Positions 6,545 through 12,534 of a stretch of 12,534 nucleotides of DNA are shown piece after piece. The first letter of the stretch is position 1; every line of letters starts with the position of its first letter. A model generated the notes under the pieces. The model was not told where the DNA came from. It saw nothing but the letters and a program-made list of their open reading frames with translations, and did no database searches. Origin of the DNA: JAGTVG01 sp964389805 (GTDB lineage: Bacteria > Bacteroidota > Bacteroidia > Cytophagales > Cyclobacteriaceae); contig CAYMFU010000164.1 of the NCBI GenBank assembly GCA_964389805.1, forward strand, positions 1 through 12,534. The letters run 5' to 3'. Position numbers and translations under genes: made by a program.

Positions 6545-8854
6545 TTAAAGATTTCTTAATTGATTCGATGTTTTGTCTTTTGTAAGGGTAATGAAAACGC
6601 CCAGGAAGATAAACCGCTTTGCCGGCTGACCGATGGGAATACCCGCATATGCTCCATTTTGATCAGGGACCAGGCTATACTGATATCCGAAGATATTATC
6701 ACGGCCCAGAACATTGGTCACTGAAAAATGGATAATGAAATTTGTCTTTAGCAAGTAGGAGAAATTCATGCTCAAGTCATGATAGTCCGGTGTTACTTTG
6801 GCATTGAAAACATCCATATTCGGATCATTATAAGGACGACCAGAACCGTAGGCATAGGTCAAGCCTATCTGGGTTTGAATTTGTTGAATAAAGTGTTTGT
6901 AGACGAAGGAAAAATTATGCCTGGATGCAAAATGCGGTACACTTGAGTTTGGGAAATCCCTGTAAAGCCTTTCGGTATCCAGAAATGAATAGGATAACCA
7001 ATAGTCGACATTCCGGATCGTCTTATTATCCCGCCAGAAAACATCCAGACCGGCGGCATATCCATAACCTGAATTTGATAGCTTATCATAACCTGTGATA
7101 TCTACCTGGTTGTACTGAACCAGCTGATCATAATCCTTATAATAAGCTTCTGCCCTGAATGTTCGCTGATCGTTAGAATACTGGAAATTCAGAATATAAT
7201 GAACCGCCCTTTCATCGTTCAGGCTATTATTGAAAGAAAGCATCTGTGGAAGCGGTCTCTGTCGATAGATACCTGTAGCTAAAGATATCTGGCTGAATTT
7301 CCCTGTCTTATAGGCCAGGGATATCCTGGGACTGATTGTCGATTTTTCTGCCATGGTAGCATATTCCATACGGGCACCAATCACCCCAATGAACTTATTG
7401 GAGAAATATATATTCGATTCAAAATAAACCGAAGGGATCCATTCGTTAATCTGTCTTGACAGGGAAGTGTTTTTTGTAGTATCCGATTCACCTTCCGAAG
7501 GAAAATAAGTGCTCTGGCTATACGTATACTGGAAAATATCCGTACCGATCTTTAAGTTTATAGCTTTTCCCTTATCGAAAATGGTGGTGAATTTGAAATG
7601 AAGGTTGTTCAACCTGTTTTGTGAGGAGAAGTATTCCAGATACATGTTATCTTTTGACCAGGTATTTGAGATACCGGCATCTATCATCCAGTATTTATTA
7701 AGAACTGCCTGATAATTTGCGTTCAAATAGTGGTAATTATTGGACATATCAACCCTCATCTCTTCCGTCACATCCATGACTGAAGGCTGGTAAAGGTCCA
7801 TCTTTGATATTTCACCGCTATAAAAAACCTTGAGGTTACCCTCCTCACCCACTTTTTGCCTGAACATAAAGGTATTCTGCCATGAAGAGGGTGCGTCGTT
7901 CCATTCCGTCTTTTGGGGGATAAGCCAGAAATAAGGTGTCAGGTCGGTGTAAAATGTTTCAATAAATACCGAATTCCTGTCCCATTTCTGAGTATGAGAT
8001 ATTCCCCCACCTACAGACATAAGGGATAGATCTGTTTGAGTCTGCAGGGCTTCTTTATCCGTCTTAAGATTCAGAGTACCCGACAATGCCTGTCCGAATT
8101 CAGCTGAATACCCTCCTGTACTGAAAGTAGTTCCAGAGAAAAGAAAAGGAGAAAATCGCATCCGGGAAGGAATGTTATTCGGTGTTAATCCATAAGGTTG
8201 GTTGACCATAATCCCGTCAATATAGTATTTGGTTTCTGCATCATCTCCCCCCCTGACGAATAAACGGCCAGTCTCTCCTACTGTCTGTGTGCCGGGGAGT
8301 GTATTCATGACGCCCGGAATATCCGCAGTTGCTCCCGCTGTGGTTACTATATCCAGTGGTTTCAGGATCGTTGATTTTTTCTCATCGGAGGCATCGAAAA
8401 CACCGGCATTGATAACCAGGTCATCCAGTCTTTTGGTTTCTTCCTGCAATATGATCTTAAAAGATTCCGGGAGCTGTTCAAGATTGATTGACTGCTGGAA
8501 TTCCATATATCCTACGGCACTGGCTGCCAGGATCTGCGATCCTTCCAATTCAGTCTGGAATGAGAACTGACCCTCCGGGGAAGAAGCAGCACCATTATAA
8601 GAATCAAGGATATAGATATTCGCACCTATTACCGGCTGGCCATTGGAGTCTCTGATTGTTCCCTGGATGGTGGCAGGTTCATTAGAACCATCGTTTGTGT
8701 TCTGAACGTTAGCTTGAGCACTGGAAATGCTGTTCTCTCCCCGATTCGTAGTTTGGGCAATTAGATTTGAATAGGAAGTCAGCAGAGTTAAGATGACACT
8801 CAGGATTAAGGTAAATGCGTAAAGTGTAGTCCGAATAGATCGTATTTTCATCAT
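6545..8854 (-). CDS. TonB-dependent outer-membrane receptor with carboxypeptidase-regulatory-like domain
   Basis: Outer-membrane beta-barrel receptor, about 769 aa from ATG 8854. The signal segment (about 5-33) ends in LIAQ. Residues about 61-140 form a carboxypeptidase-regulatory-like domain (IQGTIRDSNGQPVIGANIYI, then GYMEFQ), common in Bacteroidota receptors. The plug domain (about 155-266) has PGVMNTLPGTQTVGETGRLF and, further on, YIDGIMVNQPYG and SAEFGQALSGTLNLKT. The remainder is barrel, with dense alternating aromatic strands, ending in RFIFLGVFITLT plus an 11-residue polar tail. No SusD-like partner is next door, so a glycan-utilisation SusC role is unlikely; the ligand is unknown. 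It is the first gene of the TPR-kinase-regulator operon. The frame continues upstream to ATG 9103, but those 83 codons have no receptor-like character, encode palindromes and begin within a terminator. Start 8854 or 8851 (MMK or MK) gives a clean signal peptide. Confidence 0.94.
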   Translation of the reverse strand: MMKIRSIRTTLYAFTLILSVILTLLTSYSNLIAQTTNRGENSISSAQANVQNTNDGSNEPATIQGTIRDSNGQPVIGANIYILDSYNGAASSPEGQFSFQTELEGSQILAASAVGYMEFQQSINLEQLPESFKIILQEETKRLDDLVINAGVFDASDEKKSTILKPLDIVTTAGATADIPGVMNTLPGTQTVGETGRLFVRGGDDAETKYYIDGIMVNQPYGLTPNNIPSRMRFSPFLFSGTTFSTGGYSAEFGQALSGTLNLKTDKEALQTQTDLSLMSVGGGISHTQKWDRNSVFIETFYTDLTPYFWLIPQKTEWNDAPSSWQNTFMFRQKVGEEGNLKVFYSGEISKMDLYQPSVMDVTEEMRVDMSNNYHYLNANYQAVLNKYWMIDAGISNTWSKDNMYLEYFSSQNRLNNLHFKFTTIFDKGKAINLKIGTDIFQYTYSQSTYFPSEGESDTTKNTSLSRQINEWIPSVYFESNIYFSNKFIGVIGARMEYATMAEKSTISPRISLAYKTGKFSQISLATGIYRQRPLPQMLSFNNSLNDERAVHYILNFQYSNDQRTFRAEAYYKDYDQLVQYNQVDITGYDKLSNSGYGYAAGLDVFWRDNKTIRNVDYWLSYSFLDTERLYRDFPNSSVPHFASRHNFSFVYKHFIQQIQTQIGLTYAYGSGRPYNDPNMDVFNAKVTPDYHDLSMNFSYLLKTNFIIHFSVTNVLGRDNIFGYQYSLVPDQNGAYAGIPIGQPAKRFIFLGVFITLTKDKTSNQLRNL

Positions 8855-8958
8855 TTCGAGGTTTTGATGGGATAAAATTGATAAGTATCCTCTAATCGAT
8901 GAAAAAAACCTGACCGGACTGTCGAAATTATCGGATGAATTGTAGTGCCGAGTGATCA

Positions 8959-8981
8959 GAAAATGTCCGATGGACATTTTC
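8959..8981. repeat. Perfect palindrome/hairpin A (10-bp stem, GAT loop)
   Basis: Arms GAAAATGTCC and GGACATTTTC flank a three-base GAT loop, with no mismatch. It lacks a following T-run on either strand, so it is not an ordinary terminator. It shares its layout (A-rich outer arm, inner TCC/GGA next to a three-base loop) with palindrome B, 20 bases away. Confidence 0.8.
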
Positions 8982-9000
8982 CACCGGGCCGACCGTAAAT

Positions 9001-9021
9001 TAAAGCTCCAGTGGAGCTTTA
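9001..9021. repeat. Perfect palindrome/hairpin B (9-bp stem, AGT loop)
   Basis: Arms TAAAGCTCC and GGAGCTTTA flank AGT, with no mismatch. On neither strand is it followed by a T-run. Two GGAG tetramers occur nearby (9013-9016, within the arm, and 9026-9029). Together with palindrome A it looks like a paired REP-like unit; copy number elsewhere in the genome is unknown. Confidence 0.8.
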
Positions 9022-9085
9022 TAGGGAGGAGCCAGGTAACGAAGTGAGCAGTGTAGCCTAATAATCCCAACGAATTGTCCAAAAA

Positions 9086-9118
9086 AGTAAAAAGGCCTGC
9101 CATGCAGCAAGCCCTTTT
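9086..9118 (-). terminator. Intrinsic terminator after the PorP-like gene
   Basis: Read on the minus strand, AAAAGG (bulged G) CTTGC pairs with GCAGGCCTTTT around the loop TGCATG. This is followed by a T-rich tail (TTTTT, AC, TTTTTT). It starts about 20 bases after the PorP-like stop at 9140, where the adhesin/PorP transcript should end. The A-rich arm on the opposite side could also let it work on the plus strand, but no plus-strand gene ends here. Confidence 0.75.
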
Positions 9119-9139
9119 ATTAATGAGATCCTCTCTTTT

Positions 9140-10231
9140 TTAGAACCTATCTTTTTTCTTTTTCTTCATCCATCCCGGAGGATTCAGCTCCAGGTTATCA
9201 TTATAGAAAGCAGGGCATGGTATCGCTTTCTTCTTCTTTTTCAGTTGCTTGAATTTCTTGGTCTTGAACTGGTAAATCAGTGAAAATTCATGGGCTCCAT
9301 TCGTATTTACTCCCAATTGAGATACCGTAAAATCATAACTGTAATTGAATTCAAAATTCCATGCAGCAAATCCTACCAGGAAGATCAATGCATCATGACT
9401 CATATAAGAATCCCCATTAGGACCAGTGAACCGTTGAATTGGGACACCACGGTACCATATTCCGAATTTTATAGGTTCATAATAATAATTAATTCCTATA
9501 TCCAGTTGAGTAAAACTATCCTGCATCTTATAATATATTGACGGAGTAATATGCGTAGGTCGTTTTGAAGCAAACATTCCAGTATTTAGAGGTATTTTCA
9601 TCCCGGCATGCATGGTGATCTTCATCGGCAGACGGTACTCATCTTCCAGGAATGAAGTATTTGGTTCATTCAAATGACTTGCAGCCACTCCAGCCCAAAC
9701 CTTATCATTGTAGAACAAAACACCAAAATCAAAATCGAAGAATCCTGTATTTCTTAAATTATATGATGCCGGGTCAATACTTGGTACACCACCAGGCCCT
9801 CCAAATTCAAGCTGGTCACCAAAGAGCATTTTTGTAAAATCTATATCCCGAATAGCATATTTAAAATTCAAGCCCGAACTCCATACCCATTTATTCCCCA
9901 GGTATACTTTATAGGAATATACCAAACCAAAACTGGTGGACCGGAGGCCAACACTTCCTGCTTTATCGGCGATAACCTGTATCCCAAATCCACTATTCCA
10001 GGTTGGCATGTTCACATCCCAGCTGAAGGCATTAGAAATGAAAGCCTGGGGTAGACTGGGCCACTGGATCCGGCTGTTCATGGTAATCCTGTGAGCAAAG
10101 CCGGTTCCTGCGAATGCCGGATTCAAATACAATGGCGATGCATAATATTGGGAAAACTGCGGATCCTGTCCGAAACTCTCGAAAATTATGCAAAGAAAAA
10201 ATATCAATATCAGAACGCCTCTTTTCATCAT
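9140..10231 (-). CDS. PorP/SprF-family type IX secretion system outer-membrane protein
   Basis: Outer-membrane protein of the PorP/SprF family, about 363 aa from ATG 10231. In this family PorP helps attach T9SS parts to the cell surface, and SprF is needed for surface display of the adhesin SprB. The signal peptide (about 4-21, ending ESFG) is followed by the family hallmark QDPQFSQYYASPLYLNPAFA, then GTG, then a 12-14-strand-like barrel (for example SSGLNFKYAIRDIDF and FEFNYSYDFTVSQLG). The C-terminus has the family-like KKKKKAIPCPAF, here extended by about 21 residues with a second poly-lysine run (KKKKKDRF). The frame is open up to a GTG at 10267-10265, but ATG 10231 (or 10228) gives the normal signal peptide. 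It follows the PKD protein gene in the same direction (57 bases) and a terminator follows it, so it likely assists that protein. Confidence 0.93.
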   Translation of the reverse strand: MMKRGVLILIFFLCIIFESFGQDPQFSQYYASPLYLNPAFAGTGFAHRITMNSRIQWPSLPQAFISNAFSWDVNMPTWNSGFGIQVIADKAGSVGLRSTSFGLVYSYKVYLGNKWVWSSGLNFKYAIRDIDFTKMLFGDQLEFGGPGGVPSIDPASYNLRNTGFFDFDFGVLFYNDKVWAGVAASHLNEPNTSFLEDEYRLPMKITMHAGMKIPLNTGMFASKRPTHITPSIYYKMQDSFTQLDIGINYYYEPIKFGIWYRGVPIQRFTGPNGDSYMSHDALIFLVGFAAWNFEFNYSYDFTVSQLGVNTNGAHEFSLIYQFKTKKFKQLKKKKKAIPCPAFYNDNLELNPPGWMKKKKKDRF

Positions 10232-10288
10232 TTTATTAATACCATATCGTGTCAAATAGTAATCCACTATTATTTCTTATAATTAATC

Positions 10289-12534
10289 CTATCGCAATAG
10301 CATCACATCTCCCAACCGTGTTATCCTGCTACCGTCATTTAATTTCAAGTCCAATTTATATACATATACATCCGCCGGTGACAACCTACCTCTGTAATAG
10401 CCATCCCAACCTTTGTTTTTATCATAACTTTCAAAGAGCATCTCTCCCCAACGGTTGAATATCTGCAAGTGAAACTCAACAGCTCCCTTTTCGATAGGCA
10501 GGAATACATCATTAAATGCCGGGTTGCCAATACCTCCTCCGGAACCGCCTGGCCCGTCAGGATTAGGTGTGAACACGTTTGGTGTAGCCACAATACCTCC
10601 TTCTTCTGCACGCACTGCCTTTTCAATTAGCAGAGAATCTTCACATCCATATTCATTAGCTACCCAAAGGTATATATCATACACACCGGGATTTGTATAG
10701 GTATAACTGGGTTCAAATTCAGTTGAAGTTCCTTCACCATCTCCAAAATCCCAGAACCATTCCACGCCCCCGATGCTCAGGTTGGCTGTATATACAGGCT
10801 GGTCAGGAACATATACCAGTCGTGGTCTTACGTTGAACTGGGCCAAAGGCACATCCCAAACTTCTATATAAAATTCCTTGATCTCCCTGACCACAATACC
10901 TAGCTCATTTGTTGCTTCAAGCATGACCGTATAAGTGCCTGGGTCATAGAAGGTAAAGCTTGGGTTTTCCGCATTGGACCACCCCAGACCATCTCCGAAG
11001 GTCCAGTAATAGGATTCCGGATCAGCAAACCTTGATAGATTTGTAAAATTCACCGTTAATGGCCGGCAACCTTCCAGAACATCAGCTGTAAAATCAACAA
11101 TTGGTGAAATAGGTTCTACTACAGTGGTTTCAGAATGACGTTCTGTACAAGGCCCATAGGATACTTCCAATGCAACAACGTAAACTCCGTAGGTCTCGAA
11201 AGTATGTTCGGTAAGACCAGGATCCGTTGATAAGTTTCCATCTCCGAAATCCCAGTAATAATCCCAGGGCCCTTCATTGGTATTGTTCGTAATGTTGACC
11301 GTACTTTCAGGAAGGATCTGACGCGCTGGATCCAGTGTAAAATCTGGAAGCAGCTCCGGCCAGACTAAAACTTCCAAAGTATCCGATTCCTCACAACCAA
11401 ACCTGTTTTCTGCAAGATATATCACCTCATATGTGATCGCATCCTGGGTCTGGTTAGGGAAATCGAAGCTTGCGAAAGGAGTCGATAATACTTCATCCTG
11501 TCTATTCGTGCCTTTCGGCCGGTAGAACCAGGTATGATCTGATGCACCGCTTGATGTGTTCGTGAAAGTAACAAACAAGGGCGCACAACCTTCATCAATA
11601 TCTGACTCGATACGTACATTGATATCCGGATTCACTCGCATGGAAAGGTCAGTCGACACTTCACAGCCGGTATTCGGATTCACACCTGTAACAGTAATGA
11701 TATAGGTCTTTGCCGATGTGGTTGAACTGTTTATAAACATATGTGATATGGATGTTTCAGAAGTAGTTGTATCATTCGGTTCTCCATCACCCCAATGCCA
11801 TATATAGTAAGCTGATCCAACAATGTTATTATTATTGAAAGTAACAGTATATGGCGTACAACCCTCATTTGGATCATTCGATGTGATATCCAGCATGATA
11901 TCCGGATCCACGGTTATTACTTTCATTGTAGTATCTGCACAACCTGCTGGTGTTTCTGCAATAAACATAATATCAAAGTACTTTGTGGATGAAGTATTGT
12001 TATTAAAAGTATAAGATGTGAAAAGATCATTCGAAAGTAATGTAAAACCTGGATCGCCTTGCTCACGATAATAATATCCGGTATTGGTTCCGTTCAAATT
12101 TCCGGTTGTGAAGTTGTCAAAATTCACATCCAGTGGTGCGCAGCCAGCGAGTGGCTCAGCGTTAAATTCAGCTAAAGGAGTTTCATGCACTATGATTTCT
12201 GCACGACCAGTAAGAATTCCTTCACAAACCGCTGATCCTCCGTCAGAGACGCGTGTCAATACATATCTGATCGATTCAAATGGCTTTACATTGATCACAT
12301 GCGTTGGATCCATGATATTATCGATGGTAGTTACAGAACCCTGATCGTCCTGATAGTCAATAGACCATGGCGCCACCCCAGTGAGTGTGATGGTCATGTC
12401 AACAGAATCGCCTTCACATATTTCTACACTGCTGAATCCGCTGGTCGCTCCACCCACACTAATATATGCTGTTGGTGGTTCATCAACTATTGCGGTTAAA
12501 CTTCCTGATACTGTACCAGTACACATAGGTGTAT
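10289..12534 (-). CDS. Large PKD-domain surface protein with T9SS type B (gliding-motility-associated) C-terminal domain, 5'-partial
   Basis: SprB-like secreted adhesin candidate, cut by the right edge: the frame is open past 12526 to the end, so its Met there is internal. Numbering from that Met, about 745 residues remain. Residues 1-118 hold an Ig-like unit of about 99 residues, bounded by C-x-G-x-x-x-G blocks at Cys2 and Cys101. Six PKD-like domains follow (starting near 119, 210, 300, 394, 476 and 560). Four keep the PKD core: W243-G248 (WHWGDG), W425-G430 (WDFGDG), W508-G513 (WTFGDG) and W592-G597 (WDFGDG). The first and third are degenerate. Residues about 645-745 form the T9SS type B domain, with TPNVFTPNPDG, FHLQIFNRWGEMLFES, GWDGYYRG and a final DVMLLR. 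The protein should be exported by T9SS and held at the surface; the adjacent PorP-like gene supports this. Ligand and full length are unknown. Confidence 0.93.
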   Translation of the reverse strand, partial: TPMCTGTVSGSLTAIVDEPPTAYISVGGATSGFSSVEICEGDSVDMTITLTGVAPWSIDYQDDQGSVTTIDNIMDPTHVINVKPFESIRYVLTRVSDGGSAVCEGILTGRAEIIVHETPLAEFNAEPLAGCAPLDVNFDNFTTGNLNGTNTGYYYREQGDPGFTLLSNDLFTSYTFNNNTSSTKYFDIMFIAETPAGCADTTMKVITVDPDIMLDITSNDPNEGCTPYTVTFNNNNIVGSAYYIWHWGDGEPNDTTTSETSISHMFINSSTTSAKTYIITVTGVNPNTGCEVSTDLSMRVNPDINVRIESDIDEGCAPLFVTFTNTSSGASDHTWFYRPKGTNRQDEVLSTPFASFDFPNQTQDAITYEVIYLAENRFGCEESDTLEVLVWPELLPDFTLDPARQILPESTVNITNNTNEGPWDYYWDFGDGNLSTDPGLTEHTFETYGVYVVALEVSYGPCTERHSETTVVEPISPIVDFTADVLEGCRPLTVNFTNLSRFADPESYYWTFGDGLGWSNAENPSFTFYDPGTYTVMLEATNELGIVVREIKEFYIEVWDVPLAQFNVRPRLVYVPDQPVYTANLSIGGVEWFWDFGDGEGTSTEFEPSYTYTNPGVYDIYLWVANEYGCEDSLLIEKAVRAEEGGIVATPNVFTPNPDGPGGSGGGIGNPAFNDVFLPIEKGAVEFHLQIFNRWGEMLFESYDKNKGWDGYYRGRLSPADVYVYKLDLKLNDGSRITRLGDVMLLR

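Larger units (their letters stand above)
8855..9085. other. Intergenic leader of the receptor operon, with palindromes
   Basis: This gap separates the terminator at 9086-9118 from the receptor start at 8854. It holds two perfect palindromes (listed separately) and a T-rich run (minus strand) at 8904-8910. The minus-strand frame is open throughout, but I regard this as chance, not a gene. The receptor operon promoter should lie here or within the palindromic block; I saw no exact TAnnTTTG on the minus strand, only weak relatives such as TAATTTCG near 8921-8930. Confidence 0.6.

Noticed and set aside
8229..8570. Plus-strand 113-codon open frame inside the receptor gene.
   Set aside because: It lies opposite the plug-domain coding sequence of a clear gene, has low-complexity Ser-rich composition and no recognisable domain.
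3791..8854. Idea that the receptor operon is a SusCD-type glycan locus.
   Set aside because: There is no SusD-like lipoprotein, glycoside hydrolase or hybrid two-component regulator next to it.
9086..9118. Idea that the hairpin is part of the REP-like element.
   Set aside because: It has a bulged GC-containing stem, a six-base loop and T-rich tail right after a stop codon, which fits an intrinsic terminator better.
10232..10267. GTG start for the PorP-like protein, adding 12 residues.
   Set aside because: It would put a polar DYYLTRYGINK stretch before the signal peptide; the ATGs at 10231/10228 give a standard one.

Overview
The window looks like a chromosomal stretch from a member of the Bacteroidota, with the class not resolved. 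The evidence is a PorP/SprF-type protein of the type IX secretion system (T9SS), a PKD-repeat surface protein with a gliding/T9SS type B C-terminal domain, a TonB-dependent receptor with an N-terminal carboxypeptidase-regulatory-like domain, a LytS/LytTR two-component pair, a DUF1573 protein, and A-rich leaders without Shine-Dalgarno sequences. No tRNA, rRNA, CRISPR array, prophage or transposase gene was seen.

Left part (1-3743), scattered housekeeping and orphan genes: the N-terminal half of an alpha-D-phosphohexomutase (minus, cut by the left edge), a divergent 141-aa protein of unknown function (plus), tryptophanyl-tRNA synthetase trpS (minus), and an exported DUF1573 protein (plus) whose leader holds three direct repeats.

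Middle part (3791-8854), a tight minus-strand operon. In transcription order it encodes a TonB-dependent outer-membrane receptor, an exported TPR protein (16-base gap), a four-helix LytS-type histidine kinase (25-base gap) and a LytTR response regulator (1-base gap). It reads as an envelope-to-transcription signalling unit with an unknown signal. Its leader (8855-9085) carries two perfect short-loop palindromes of matching design, which may be a REP-like intergenic element.

Right part (9086-12534), a T9SS surface module on the minus strand. A large PKD adhesin-like protein is cut by the right edge. It is followed by a PorP/SprF-family outer-membrane protein and then a good intrinsic terminator at 9086-9118. 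By analogy with SprB/SprF, the PorP-like protein probably serves secretion or anchoring of the adhesin.

The longest open frames overstate three genes. Better starts are ATG 2472 for trpS (not TTG 2481), ATG 8854 for the receptor (not 9103, which lies inside the upstream terminator) and ATG 10231 for the PorP-like protein (not GTG 10267).
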